A stretch of DNA of 64,000 nt from Micromonospora sp. C28SCA-DRY-2 (lineage in GTDB: Bacteria; Actinomycetota; Actinomycetes; Mycobacteriales; Micromonosporaceae), in NCBI RefSeq assembly GCF_030519475.1, contig NZ_JAUMKD010000001.1, forward strand, positions 806,001 through 870,000. Direction: 5' to 3'. The translations under genes were made by a program, and so were the position numbers. Below, piece by piece: positions 48,346 through 57,320 of the stretch; the stretch's first letter is position 1; every line of letters begins with the position of its first letter. The notes beneath the pieces were generated by a model. That model worked only from the letters and a program-made list of their open reading frames with translations. It was not told the DNA's origin and did no database searches.

Positions 48346-49041
48346 GTGACCCAGCGGGTGCTGGTCGTCGACGACGACCGGACGGTCAGCGACGTGGTCT
48401 GCCGCTACCTGGAGCACGCCGGCTACCGGGTCGAGCACGTCGGCGACGGGGCCGCCGCGCTGGCCGCCGTCGCCGCGGAGCCACCGGACCTGGTCGTACT
48501 CGATCTGATGCTGCCGGTGCTGGACGGCCTGGAGGTCTGCCGGCGGCTGCGGGCCCGGCCGGACGGCGTACCCATCGTCATGCTCACCGCCCGCGGCGAC
48601 GAGGCCGACCGGATCCTCGGCCTGCAACTGGGCGCGGACGACTACCTGGGCAAGCCGTTCTCCCCCCGGGAGTTGGTGCTGCGGGTCCGCTCGGTGCTGC
48701 GCCGGGCCGGCGGCGAGCCGGCCGGTACGGCACCCGAGGTCCTCGCCGACGGCGGGCTCGAGGTGCTCACCGGCCCCCGGGTGGCCCGGCTGCACGGCCG
48801 CGAGCTGGCCCTGACGCTGCGCGAGTTCGACCTGCTGGCCCACCTGATGCGGCACCCGGCACGGGCGTTCCGCCGGGCGGAACTGCTGGAGCGGGTGTGG
48901 GGCTGGAGCTTCGGCGACCAGTCGACGGTGACCGTGCACGTACGGCGGCTGCGGGAGAAGGTGGAGGTCGATCCCGCCGACCCCCGGCGGATCGTGACGG
49001 TCTGGGGCGTGGGCTACCGGTACCAGCCGACCGATGCGTGA
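48346..49041 (+). CDS. OmpR/PhoB-family response regulator
   Basis: 231 residues. Receiver domain with VLVVDDDRTVSD, phospho-acceptor Asp in LVVLDLMLPVLDGLE, and the switch Lys in YLGKPFSPREL. C-terminal winged helix: LALTLREFDLLAHLMRHPAR and VTVHVRRLREKVE. GAGGGAGGT precedes the GTG at 48346; TACGCT at 48316-48321 is a likely -10. It overlaps the kinase gene by 8 bp. Divergent from the DUF4396 gene. Confidence 0.95.
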   Translation: MTQRVLVVDDDRTVSDVVCRYLEHAGYRVEHVGDGAAALAAVAAEPPDLVVLDLMLPVLDGLEVCRRLRARPDGVPIVMLTARGDEADRILGLQLGADDYLGKPFSPRELVLRVRSVLRRAGGEPAGTAPEVLADGGLEVLTGPRVARLHGRELALTLREFDLLAHLMRHPARAFRRAELLERVWGWSFGDQSTVTVHVRRLREKVEVDPADPRRIVTVWGVGYRYQPTDA

Positions 49042-50062
49042 ACTGGCCCTGATCTTCGCGGCGGCGCTCGCCGCGGCGCTCTGCGTCGGCGCCGCCGGCG
49101 CGCTCGCCCTGCGGCTGCTCCGCGGCCGGTCGATCACCGTCCACATCGTGGTGCTGCTGGCGGTCACCGTGACCGCGGTGGTGGCCGGCGTGGCAGTGGT
49201 CGCCGAGGCGATGTTCCTCTCCGCCCACGACCTCGAGGTGGTGCTGATCACCGTGGCGGCCGCGGCGGCGGTCAGCCTGGCCGTCGGTTGGCTCTTCGCC
49301 CGCCGGCTCGCCGCCGCCGCGGTCTGGGCCGACCAGGCGCGGGCGCGGGAGAGGCGGATCGAGCAGGGAAGGCGGGACCTGGTCGCCTGGGTGTCGCACG
49401 ACCTGCGCACCCCGCTGGCCGGGCTGCGGGCGATGGCGGAGGCGCTGGAGGACCGGGTGGTGCACAACCCGGAGACGGTCGCCGAGTACCACCGCCGGAT
49501 CCGGGTGGAGACCGACCGGATGACCCGGCTGGTGGACGACCTGTTCGAGCTGTCCCGGATCAACGCCGGCGCGCTGCGGCTGTCGCTGTCGGCGGTGCCG
49601 CTCGGCGACGTGGTCTCCGACGCGCTGGCCGGCGCGGCGCCCCTGGCCGCCGCCCGGCGGATCCGGCTGGTCGCCGCCGAGACCGGCTGGCCCACGGTGC
49701 TGGCCAGCGAGCCGGAACTGGCCCGGGTGGTGGGCAACCTGCTGCTCAACGCGCTCCGCTACACCCCCGAGGACGGCACTGTACGCATCGACGGCGGCCG
49801 CGACGCCGACGCCGCCTGGCTGGCCGTGGCGGACACCTGCGGCGGGATCCCGGAGGAGGACCTGCCCCGCGTCTTCGACGTGGCGTTCCGGGGCGAGCCG
49901 GCGCGGACGCCGCGACCGGGCAACGGCCACCCCGCCGGGTCGGGCGGTCTGGGCCTGGCGATCGTGCGCGGGCTGATTGAGGCGCACGGTGGCCGGGTAG
50001 ACGTACAGAACCTCACCGACGGGTGCCGGTTCGTGGTCCGCCTGCCCGCCGCGGGAACCTGA
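49034..50062 (+). CDS. Sensor histidine kinase
   Basis: 342 residues. Three hydrophobic segments (about 3-26, 36-60, 70-92) and almost no extracellular loop, so signals are probably sensed within the membrane. H-box VAWVSHDLRTPLAGLRAMAE, N-box NLLLNALRYTPEDG, G-boxes ADTCGGIPEEDLPRVFD and GGLGLAIVRGLIEAHGG are intact. It pairs with the response regulator it overlaps by 8 bp. Confidence 0.95.
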   Translation: MRELALIFAAALAAALCVGAAGALALRLLRGRSITVHIVVLLAVTVTAVVAGVAVVAEAMFLSAHDLEVVLITVAAAAAVSLAVGWLFARRLAAAAVWADQARARERRIEQGRRDLVAWVSHDLRTPLAGLRAMAEALEDRVVHNPETVAEYHRRIRVETDRMTRLVDDLFELSRINAGALRLSLSAVPLGDVVSDALAGAAPLAAARRIRLVAAETGWPTVLASEPELARVVGNLLLNALRYTPEDGTVRIDGGRDADAAWLAVADTCGGIPEEDLPRVFDVAFRGEPARTPRPGNGHPAGSGGLGLAIVRGLIEAHGGRVDVQNLTDGCRFVVRLPAAGT

Positions 50063-50126
50063 TCCATCGATCCAGCGTCATATTCATTTCCATACATGTA
50101 CAACTTTCTTTGGGACGGTAATGGTC

Positions 50127-50324
50127 ATGCCGAATCAGCCGAATGACCGGTACCAGCAGGACACCGAGCGCCTCTGGCGGGTCCCCGAGGCCGCCGGACG
50201 GTTCCCGGGCCAGCCGCCGTACCGGGGCAACCGGGCCGCCGCCGGCACCGACGCGCTGCCCTGGAGCGAGCTGAACAAGCTGCCGGCCGGCGCCTCCGCC
50301 CGGCGTGGCCTCAACACCCGCTGA
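50127..50324 (+). CDS. Small hypothetical protein (65 aa)
   Basis: 65 residues, MPNQPNDRYQQDTERLWRVP..., polar and Pro/Gly-rich with no membrane segment. GGGACGG lies 8 nt before this ATG; an ATG at 50121 is also possible. The 60 bp upstream are AT-rich (TCATATTCATTTCCATACAT), fitting a separate promoter. Function unknown. Confidence 0.6.
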   Translation: MPNQPNDRYQQDTERLWRVPEAAGRFPGQPPYRGNRAAAGTDALPWSELNKLPAGASARRGLNTR

Positions 50325-50489
50325 CCCGTCGACCCGCGCCCGCCGCCGCTCCGCCGGCGGGACCGGTGGCGCCGCCGGGCGGGTGCGACCGGGCGACACT
50401 CCCGGGCGGACCAACGGCGGCTTTCGCACACCTGTCGGGTAATTTCTTGGGGTCCGCAACCTCGGTCCACGACAGGAGAAGCGCAGCGC

Positions 50490-51008
50490 ATGGGCAAGAA
50501 GACGATCCACGTCTCCGACTTCAGCGGCACGGTGCTGCGCCCCGACGACGAGGTGGTCCGCGTCGTCGTGCTGGAGCACCCTGACCTGGTCGCCGGGCCC
50601 GTGCAACTGGACGCCACCCCGGTCGAGGTGGAAAGCATCGACGACGCGGCGCTGGACGTCGCGGTGGTCGAGATCCACGACCGGCACGGCGGCGGCGAAC
50701 CGCGCCGGGTGGTGCTGACCGCCAGCGAGTTCGACGCTATGGCCACCGACGTGCCGATGGCCCAACTGCTCAGGACCGCCGAGCGGATCCGCCCGCCCAA
50801 GTCCCGCCGCGGCGCCGAGCGGCTCGACTACGGCACCATCGAGCACGCCGGCAAGCCGCACCGGGGCCGGGTCACCGAGGAGGAGGCCCGGTTGGTGCGC
50901 GAACGGCTCGACGAGGTGAACAAGCGCCTCGCCGACGCCGGGATCCGCCAGATCGACCCGGCCGACCCGGAGCACGCCGCCCGGTACGGCTTCCCCACCG
51001 CTTCCTGA
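50490..51008 (+). CDS. Hypothetical protein with Lsr2-like N-terminus
   Basis: 172 residues. The opening MGKKTIHVSDFSGTVL resembles the beta-strand start of Lsr2-type nucleoid proteins, but the rest (conserved-looking LDYGTIEHAGKPHRGRVTEE, then LADAGIRQIDPADPEHAARY) is not a known Lsr2 DNA-binding domain. A basic PPKSRRGAERL stretch lies mid-protein. AGGAGAAGCG precedes the ATG. It is convergent with the HTH-Clp_N gene 9 bp away. I do not recognise the family. Confidence 0.75.
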   Translation: MGKKTIHVSDFSGTVLRPDDEVVRVVVLEHPDLVAGPVQLDATPVEVESIDDAALDVAVVEIHDRHGGGEPRRVVLTASEFDAMATDVPMAQLLRTAERIRPPKSRRGAERLDYGTIEHAGKPHRGRVTEEEARLVRERLDEVNKRLADAGIRQIDPADPEHAARYGFPTAS

Positions 51009-51017
51009 CCGGCCCGG

Positions 51018-51749
51018 TCAGGAAGCCTTCTTCGTCACGGCCTCGAGCGCCGCGACCACCCAGGTCTCGGCGCCGGCCTTGTCGACGCCGAGCCCGGTCA
51101 GCACGCCGCTGCCGTTCTCCAGCTCCAGCAGGGCGAGCAGGATGTGCTCGGTGCCGATGTAGTTGTGCCCCAGCCGGAGCGCCTCGCGGAAGGTCAGCTC
51201 CAGCGCCTTCCTGCTCTGCGCGTCGTACGGGATGAGGTCGGGGACCTCGGCCGCGGACGCCGCCGGCAGCGCGGCGAGCGCGGCCTCGCGGACCCGCTCC
51301 AGCGGTACGCCCTGCGCGACGATCGCCTTGGCGGCCAGCGCCTCCGGCTCGCTGAGCAGCCCGAGCGTGATGTGCTCCGGCCGGATCTCGGCGTGCCCGG
51401 TGGCGCGCGCCTCGTTCTGCGAGGCCATCGCCACGTTGCGGGCGCGGAGGGTGAACCGGCTGAAGCCCTGCTCCGGGTCGAGCGGCGGATCGGTGGGCTT
51501 GGGCACGAACCGCTTCTGGGCGGCCTGCTTGGTCACGCCCATGCTGCGGCCGATCTCGGTCCACGAGGCGCCGGAGCGCCGGGCCTGGTCCACGAAGTGG
51601 CCGATCAGGTGGTCGGCCACTTCACCCAGGTGGTCGGCGACGATGACCGCGTCGGCGAGTTGGTCGAGCGCGTCGGAGTGCGCCTTCTTGATCGCCTCGA
51701 TCAGGTCGTCGAGCCGGACGGGGTTGTTCATGGGAAGAGGACTGGTCAT
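51018..51749 (-). CDS. HTH protein with C-terminal Clp_N domain
   Basis: 243 residues. An N-terminal helical region (1-55) is followed by an HTH (GASWTEIGRSMGVTKQAAQK, about 60-80) and, from ~95, two Clp N-terminal repeats (EIRPEHITLGLLSEPEALAA; HNYIGTEHILLALLE). No ATPase follows, so this is a stand-alone Clp_N substrate- or adaptor-binding unit tied to DNA binding. The ATG at 51749 begins 6 nt after a TACGGT -10 inside an operator, indicating a leaderless, autoregulated gene; an ATG at 51731 is the alternative. Confidence 0.85.
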   Translation of the reverse strand: MTSPLPMNNPVRLDDLIEAIKKAHSDALDQLADAVIVADHLGEVADHLIGHFVDQARRSGASWTEIGRSMGVTKQAAQKRFVPKPTDPPLDPEQGFSRFTLRARNVAMASQNEARATGHAEIRPEHITLGLLSEPEALAAKAIVAQGVPLERVREAALAALPAASAAEVPDLIPYDAQSRKALELTFREALRLGHNYIGTEHILLALLELENGSGVLTGLGVDKAGAETWVVAALEAVTKKAS

Positions 51750-51751
51750 GC

Positions 51752-51796
51752 GTCAACCGTAAGTTGACGAACCTCTTCCGTCAACCTTTGGTTGAC
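51752..51796 (-). promoter_or_regulatory. Twin operators overlapping the promoter of the HTH-Clp_N gene
   Basis: Two inverted repeats of form GTCAAC-N5-GTTGAC lie at 51752-51768 and 51780-51796 (the second is GTCAACCTTTGGTTGAC), centres 28 bp apart. On the minus strand TTGACG (51784-51779) is the -35, a 17-bp spacer follows, and TACGGT (51761-51756) is the -10. Each operator covers one core element. Confidence 0.8.
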
Positions 51797-51827
51797 GATT
51801 GCCTCCGGGTGTCGGCACCGCCCCAGG

Positions 51828-52580
51828 TCAGGCACGACGGGCGGCGGCGACGAAGAACGGGATGGCCACCAGGGCGCGATCCCGTGCCGCCCGGCGTCGC
51901 TGGTCGGCCAGCCAGAGTCCCGCCTCGGCGGGCGTGACCACCCCCGCCGCCACCGCCGGACCGGTGAACCCGGCGAGCATCGGCAGGACCTCCTCCCCGG
52001 TCCGCACCCAGGTGTGCACCTCCACCTCCGGCGCCGCGAAGCCGGCGTCCAGCAGCAGGCCCCGGTAGCCCCGGGCGACCCGCGGGCTGTTCACACGATC
52101 GGCCCGGGCGTGCACGATGGCGCGGGTCAGCGCCGGCTCGCCGGAGTCGACCACGATGGCGTCCCAGTCCTGGCCGACCAGCACGATCCGGCCGCCGGGC
52201 GCGAGCACCCGCCGCGCCTCCGCGAGCGCCCGGTCCGGCTGCGCGAGGTCGTGGAGCACCTTGTCCGCGCGGTAGCCGCGGACCGCGCCGTCCGGCAGCG
52301 GCAGCGCACCGGCGTCCGCCACCCGCAGGTCCGCGCCCGGCTGCCGGTCCCGGGCCACCGCGATCATCCGCGGGTCCAGGTCGACGCCGACCGGCCGCGC
52401 CCCGAGCGCGGCCAGCTCGGCCACCGCCCGGCCGGTCCCGCAGCCGACGTCGACCACCGGCGCGCCGTCGGTCAGGCCCAGCAGGGCGTACGAGTGGGCG
52501 CGCAGCGCCGTCGCATCCGGACTGTCGTCGACGGCGTCGAGCAGCCGGATCAGTCGGTCCACCTCGTCGTACGTTGACAT
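51828..52580 (-). CDS. SAM-dependent methyltransferase
   Basis: 250 residues, class I Rossmann fold: motif I VVDVGCGTGRAVAELAALGA, motif II GVDLDPRMI, then ADAGALPLPDGAVRGYRADK and LAPGGRIVLVGQDWDAI (post-I motifs). Substrate unknown; small-molecule type. ATG at 52580 has AGGATGG upstream; an ATG at 52589 is possible. Divergent from the MerR gene with start regions nearly touching. Confidence 0.88.
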   Translation of the reverse strand: MSTYDEVDRLIRLLDAVDDSPDATALRAHSYALLGLTDGAPVVDVGCGTGRAVAELAALGARPVGVDLDPRMIAVARDRQPGADLRVADAGALPLPDGAVRGYRADKVLHDLAQPDRALAEARRVLAPGGRIVLVGQDWDAIVVDSGEPALTRAIVHARADRVNSPRVARGYRGLLLDAGFAAPEVEVHTWVRTGEEVLPMLAGFTGPAVAAGVVTPAEAGLWLADQRRRAARDRALVAIPFFVAAARRA

Positions 52581-52608
52581 GCCGGCCATCCTGCGACTTC
52601 ATGTCGAC

Positions 52609-53019
52609 ATGACGTCAACCAGCGACCAGCCGGAGCTGAGCATCGGCGAGATCGCCGCCCGGTTCGGGCTGCCCACCCACGTACTGCGGCACTGGGAGTC
52701 CGTCGGGCTGCTCTCCCCCGCCCGGTCGGTGGCCGGCCGGCGGCGCTACGGCACGGCCGACCTGTACCGGATCGCGACGATCCTGCGGGCCAAGGAGGCG
52801 GGCTTCAGCCTGGACGACGTCCGCGCCGTCCTCGACGAGCCGGACCCGGCCGAACGCCGCCGGATCCTGGCCCGGCAACGGTCCGCCCTGACCGAGCGGA
52901 TCGCCCGCGCGCAGGCGTCGTTGGAGATCATCGACGTCGCGCTCCGGTGCGAGCACGACGACATCGCCGAGTGCCCCCACTACCGGGCGAGCCTCGCGGC
53001 GCGGATCGGCTCGGCGTAG
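52609..53019 (+). CDS. MerR-family transcriptional regulator
   Basis: 136 residues. MerR winged HTH LSIGEIAARFGLPTHVLRHW, ESVGLLSPARSVAGRRRYG, then a dimerisation coil and a C-terminal CEHDDIAECPHY block, whose Cys/His may bind metal or a thiol ligand. The ATG at 52609 overlaps a palindrome ATGTCGACAT (52601-52610). An ATG at 52579 would overlap the methyltransferase start. A TACGTT box at 52570-52575 would give a ~27-nt leader. The methyltransferase is its likely target. Confidence 0.88.
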   Translation: MTSTSDQPELSIGEIAARFGLPTHVLRHWESVGLLSPARSVAGRRRYGTADLYRIATILRAKEAGFSLDDVRAVLDEPDPAERRRILARQRSALTERIARAQASLEIIDVALRCEHDDIAECPHYRASLAARIGSA

Positions 53020-53127
53020 GCCGACCGCTTCCCCGCCCGTCACCCACGACCCCGCCGCTGCCGGCGCCCGCCGTCGCACCTGCCGCTGCCGCGCCCCGCG
53101 CCGGGCGTGCCGCTGCCGTTGCCCGGG

Positions 53128-54960
53128 TCAGGGGCGCCGTCGCAGCAGCCGGTCGAGGTGCGTCGCGGTGCTGATCAGGGAGAGATGGCTGAACGCCTGG
53201 GGGAAGTTGCCGACCTGCTCACCGCTCGGGGCGATCTCCTCGGAGTACAGCCCGAGCTGGCTGCTGTAGGTGAGCATCTTCTCGAAGGTCAGCCGCGCGT
53301 CGTCGAGCCGGCCGGACCGGGCGAGCGCCTCGACGTACCAGAAGGTGCACATGCTGAAGGTGCCCTCGTTGCCGGCGAGGCCGTCAGGCGCGGCGCCCGG
53401 GTCGTACCGGTAGACGAGGCTGTCCGAGACCAGGTCGGCGTCGATGGCGCGCAGGGTCGACTGCCACATCGGGTCGGTCGGCGCGACGAACCCCATGGAC
53501 GGCATGGCGAGCAGCGACGCGTCCAGCACGTCGGTGGCGTAGTGCTGCACGAAGGCGCCGCGCCCGGGATGGAAGCCGCGCGTCATGATCTGCTCGTAGA
53601 CGGCGTTGCGAGCGTTCCGCCAGCGGGTGGTGTCGCCCGGCCGCCCGAGCTGGTCGGCGAGACGGATGGCGCGGTCGAAGGCCACCCACGACATCAGCCG
53701 GCCGTAGGTGAAGTCCTGCCGGCCGGCGCGGGTCTCCCAGATCCCGTCCTCGGGCTGGTCCCAGTTGGCGCAGAGCCAGTCCACCAGGTGCACGATGTGC
53801 CGCCACTCCTGGTGGGAGGCGCGCAACCCCCGATCGCTGGCGAGGTGCACCGCGTTGAGCGTCTCGCCGTAGATGTCGAGTTGCAGCTGGCCGGCGGCGC
53901 CGTTGCCGATCCGGACCGGCGCCGAGCCGCGATAGCCCTCCAGGTGGTCGAGCACCTCCTCGGTGAGGTCGGGCGAGCCGTCCACCCGGTACATGACCTG
54001 GAGCGGGGCCCCCTCCTGCCGCGCCTGCCGGACCCGGTCGGTGAGCCAGTCCAGGTAGCCGCTGGCCTCGTCGGTGAAGCCCAGGCTGAGCAGGGCGTGC
54101 ACGGAGAAGGACGCGTCCCGGATCCAGGTGTACCGGTAGTCCCAGTTGCGCACCCCGCCGAGTTGCTCGGGCAGCCCGACGGTCGGCGCGGCGATGAGCG
54201 CGCCGGTCGGGGCGTACGTCATGAGCTTGAGGGTCATCGCGGAGCGCTCGACCATCTCCCGCCACCGCCCGGTGTACCGGGAGCCGGCGAGCCACCGCCG
54301 CCAGAAGTCGCGCGTCTCCTCCAGCAGGTCGCGTACCTCGCCGGGGGTGTAGGCACGCGGCGGCGCGGTCGAGGCGGTTTCCAGCACCACGCCGCCGGCC
54401 TGGCCCTCCCGCAAGGTGCCGATGACGCAGATGCCGTCCTGCTCCCGGTGGATCTCCTGGTCCGCCATCTGGGGTAGGTCGGCGTAGCGGACCGGGTTGA
54501 TCGTGAGCGTGAGCGTCGGGCTGCGGAAGACGCTGCCGTCCGGATGGACGTCGAGCTGGTGCGGGTCGCGCCCGTAGTTGAACCGGGGCCGGCACTCGAC
54601 CCGGAACCGCATGCTGCCCCGGACGACCCGCAGCATCCGGACCAGGCGGTGGCGATCGGTCGCCTGCCCGCCGGTCACCGGCATGAAGTCGATCAGCTCA
54701 CCCACCCCGTCCGCGCTGAGGAACCGGGTGATCAGGATTGGCGTGCCGGGCAGGTAGAGCTGCTTGCTCACGTAGTCGATGCCGCACGGCGAGGCCTGGA
54801 AGTGGCCGCCCTTCCGCCGGTCCAACAGCCCGCCGAAGACGCTCGGCGAGTCGAACCGGGGCGCGCAGAACCAGTCGATCGTCCCGTCCCTGGTGATCAA
54901 CGCCGCGGTCTGCAGGTCACCGATCATGCCGTGGGCCTCCACGGCGGGATACGTCTCCAC
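53128..54960 (-). CDS. Glycoside hydrolase family 15 (trehalase/glucoamylase-like)
   Basis: 610 residues, the usual length for the cytoplasmic actinobacterial GH15 group, several of which are trehalases. An N-terminal beta domain (VETYPAVEAHGMIGDLQTAA, IDWFCAPRFDSPSVFGGLLD) precedes an (alpha/alpha)6 barrel: GVRNWDYRYTWIRDASFSVH and the late LYSEEIAPSGEQVGNFPQAF with the catalytic-base Glu region. GTG at 54960 has GGGAGGT before it, which decides the start. No signal peptide. Confidence 0.92.
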   Translation of the reverse strand: METYPAVEAHGMIGDLQTAALITRDGTIDWFCAPRFDSPSVFGGLLDRRKGGHFQASPCGIDYVSKQLYLPGTPILITRFLSADGVGELIDFMPVTGGQATDRHRLVRMLRVVRGSMRFRVECRPRFNYGRDPHQLDVHPDGSVFRSPTLTLTINPVRYADLPQMADQEIHREQDGICVIGTLREGQAGGVVLETASTAPPRAYTPGEVRDLLEETRDFWRRWLAGSRYTGRWREMVERSAMTLKLMTYAPTGALIAAPTVGLPEQLGGVRNWDYRYTWIRDASFSVHALLSLGFTDEASGYLDWLTDRVRQARQEGAPLQVMYRVDGSPDLTEEVLDHLEGYRGSAPVRIGNGAAGQLQLDIYGETLNAVHLASDRGLRASHQEWRHIVHLVDWLCANWDQPEDGIWETRAGRQDFTYGRLMSWVAFDRAIRLADQLGRPGDTTRWRNARNAVYEQIMTRGFHPGRGAFVQHYATDVLDASLLAMPSMGFVAPTDPMWQSTLRAIDADLVSDSLVYRYDPGAAPDGLAGNEGTFSMCTFWYVEALARSGRLDDARLTFEKMLTYSSQLGLYSEEIAPSGEQVGNFPQAFSHLSLISTATHLDRLLRRRP

Positions 54961-55222
54961 CCGACCTCCCAGCTCTCGGCCGACGGGAAGGAGGCGACTA
55001 CCCGCCGCCGGCCCGGGGACACCTCGGGGATGTCGCCTCTCCGCGCGGGCCGGTCGCCGGGGTGCCCCACACGGGTTGCGCGATGTAGCGGTGTCGAGGA
55101 CGCCGCGACGCCCCGACACCCGGGATCTGGAGTGGATCACGCGCCGGACCGTGCCGTTCCCGGCCGGGAACTCCGGACGGTCGTGGCAGCGGGGAGACTG
55201 GAACCCGCGAGGGAGGTGGGCG

Positions 55223-55402
55223 ATGAGCGAGGACCGAGAGCACGCCGACCGGAAGAAGGACGAGGAGTACGAGACCAGGCGGCGGGACCGGTTCGGCAAG
55301 CTGCCGGAGCGGGTCGCGCCCGAGGACCTGGTCGAGACGACCGACACGGATCCGGCGCACGAGGAGCCGCAGGAGCCTCAGGTACGCCGCGAGTGGGGAT
55401 AG
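55223..55402 (+). CDS. Small charged protein (59 aa)
   Basis: 59 residues, highly charged: MSEDREHADRKKDEEYETRR... ending VRREWG. Disordered in appearance. GGGAGGTGGG lies 5 nt before the ATG, a very good site, supporting a real gene. Divergent from the GH15 gene with 262 bp between. Function unknown. Confidence 0.65.
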   Translation: MSEDREHADRKKDEEYETRRRDRFGKLPERVAPEDLVETTDTDPAHEEPQEPQVRREWG

Positions 55403-55522
55403 CACCTCTCCGGAAGCACCGACGCCCGCTGCCGGCGAGGGCGGCCGCAACCGCGCTGACAAACCTGACCGGATGACGTGACGCTACTGTTTGCCCGCAT
55501 TTATCACGGGTACGGCCCCGCC

Positions 55523-55916
55523 ATGCCTGACTGGGGTGAGCTGTTCGCGTTGAGCCGGCCGCCGCTGGAGATCCTGGTCCGGGGGACCGTGACGTTCCTG
55601 GCCCTGCTCGCCATGCTCCGCCTGGTGGGTGTTCTGGAGTGTCGCCCTGGACGCGTTGGCCTACCGGTGGCCGCGATTGGCGGTGCTGCTGAAGGCCCGC
55701 CCCCGGCTGCTGATCGTCGACGGCCGGCTGAACCGGGCGGTGATGCGCCGTGAGTTCATGACCTACGACGAGGTGCGAAGCCAACTCCGCCCGCACGGCA
55801 TCGAGGACATCACCCACGTACGCCGGGCGTACCTGGAGCCCAACGGGATGATCAGCGTCCTGCGCGGCGACGACAGCCAGGTCGACGAGCCGATCGAGCC
55901 TCCGGTGCGCACCTGA
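55523..55916 (+). pseudogene. Broken DUF421 (YetF-like) membrane protein gene
   Basis: The first frame from ATG 55523 gives MPDWGELFALSRPPLEILVR... with one membrane helix and MLRLVG; at about 55626 the coding sense jumps to the next frame, VFWSVALDALAYRWPRLAVL and VDGRLNRAVMRREFMTYDEV to TGA 55914-55916. Intact DUF421 proteins have ~50-60 residues between these blocks (the second and third helices). So there is an internal deletion plus frame change, and the gene cannot make a normal product. Confidence 0.75.
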
Positions 55917-56060
55917 CCGGCCGCCCGGCGCCGGCGGCCGTGAGCGCGGCGCCTGTGGCCGCCGTCCCGGCGTCATCGCTGCCGCCGAAACCGGCCGGGG
56001 TCGCCGTCCCGGCCGGCTCGACCCGGCTTCCCACCGTCCCGCGACCACCGCCGACGGGAG

Positions 56061-57320
56061 TCAGGTCGGCACGGCGACCGGGGCGGCGGCGGGAGCGGGC
56101 CGGTCCATCAGGCGCCAGGTGCGCCGGCGGACCAGCGGGTCCAGGGTGACCAACAGGTACGCCGTGCCCACGACGAGGATGCCGCCGGTGGCGCCGAGGG
56201 TGGAGGCGAGCACGCCGCCGACGAGTCCGCCGAGCGGGATACCGGCCCACGCCAGGCCGCCGACCGCGCCCAGGACCCGGGCCCGCAGGTCGGCCGGGAT
56301 GCGTTCGAACTCGGCGGCGGACAGCAACGGGTTGATGGCCCCGATCAGCACCCCGCCGACGAGCGCGACGCCCGCGATGACCGGCAGTCCGACCGGCAGC
56401 GCCAGCACGAAGATCCGCGGGACGGCGCCGAGCAGGAAGGCCAGGGCGTACGTGCGCCACCGCGGCAGTCGCGCGCCGTACACCGACACGAGCAGCGACC
56501 CGACGAAGGCGCCGGCGCTGAGCGCGCCGAACACCAGCCCGACGGGTGCGGCGTCGTCGAAGCGCTCGGCCGCCCACACCGGGATCAGCACCGCCGTCAT
56601 CGCCTGGTCGAGCAGGTTCGTCAGCAGCACCATCGCGACGATCGCCCGGAGCAGTGGATCACGCCGGACGAAGCGCAGCCCGGCCCCGAGGTCGGCGAGG
56701 TAGCCGCGGACGCCGGTGCGCTGGCCGGCCTCGACCGGGTCGGTCTCGGCACGCCGGACCCGGACCAGTGTCGCCACCAGCGCGGCGGCGAGCAGGAAGC
56801 TGGCCGCGTCCAGCGCGATGACCACGGGAGCGCCGACCAGAGCGATCAGCACGGCGCCCAGCGGCGCCCCGATCAGCGACCCGAGGCGATGAACGCTGTC
56901 GGCCAGCCCGGCGGCACGCTCGTTGCTCCAGCCGGCGGTGGCCGCGACGTCGGGCACCATCGCGTACTTCGCGTTGTCCGACGGGCCGCGGAACAGCCCG
57001 ACCAGGCCGACCATCACGAGCAGGACCGGATAGCCGAGCAGGCCGGCGGCGTAGAGCAGGGGCACCACGCCGAGCACCAGCCCGGCGATCACGTCACCGC
57101 CGACGCTGGCCATCCGCGACCCGATCCGGTCGACCAGTGGCCCGCCGAGGATGCGCGCCGCGACCAGGGCGGCCATCTCCACGAACGCGGTGACGCCGGT
57201 GAGCAGGGCGTCGCCGGTGGTCTGCAACACGAACCAGGGCACCGCCACGACCGACATCCGGGTGCCGGTGACCGAGACCGCCTGGGCGACGAGCAACCCG
57301 TACGCCGACCGCTGGCTCAT
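56061..57320 (-). CDS. Major facilitator superfamily transporter
   Basis: 419 residues, 12 predicted helices; MFS motif A-like loop GGPLVDRIGSRMASVGGDVI after helix 2. Of the drug-efflux type (MFS_3-like). It overlaps the ArsR-type regulator by 4 bp (ATGA at 57317-57320), so it is co-expressed with and probably repressed by it. Substrate unknown. Confidence 0.92.
   Translation of the reverse strand: MSQRSAYGLLVAQAVSVTGTRMSVVAVPWFVLQTTGDALLTGVTAFVEMAALVAARILGGPLVDRIGSRMASVGGDVIAGLVLGVVPLLYAAGLLGYPVLLVMVGLVGLFRGPSDNAKYAMVPDVAATAGWSNERAAGLADSVHRLGSLIGAPLGAVLIALVGAPVVIALDAASFLLAAALVATLVRVRRAETDPVEAGQRTGVRGYLADLGAGLRFVRRDPLLRAIVAMVLLTNLLDQAMTAVLIPVWAAERFDDAAPVGLVFGALSAGAFVGSLLVSVYGARLPRWRTYALAFLLGAVPRIFVLALPVGLPVIAGVALVGGVLIGAINPLLSAAEFERIPADLRARVLGAVGGLAWAGIPLGGLVGGVLASTLGATGGILVVGTAYLLVTLDPLVRRRTWRLMDRPAPAAAPVAVPT

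Noticed and set aside
52573..52619. GTTGAC/GTCAAC in the MerR region as another operator of the HTH-Clp_N protein
   Set aside because: Orientation and spacing (35 bp apart, GTTGAC first) differ from the GTCAAC-N5-GTTGAC units at 51752-51796; probably chance.
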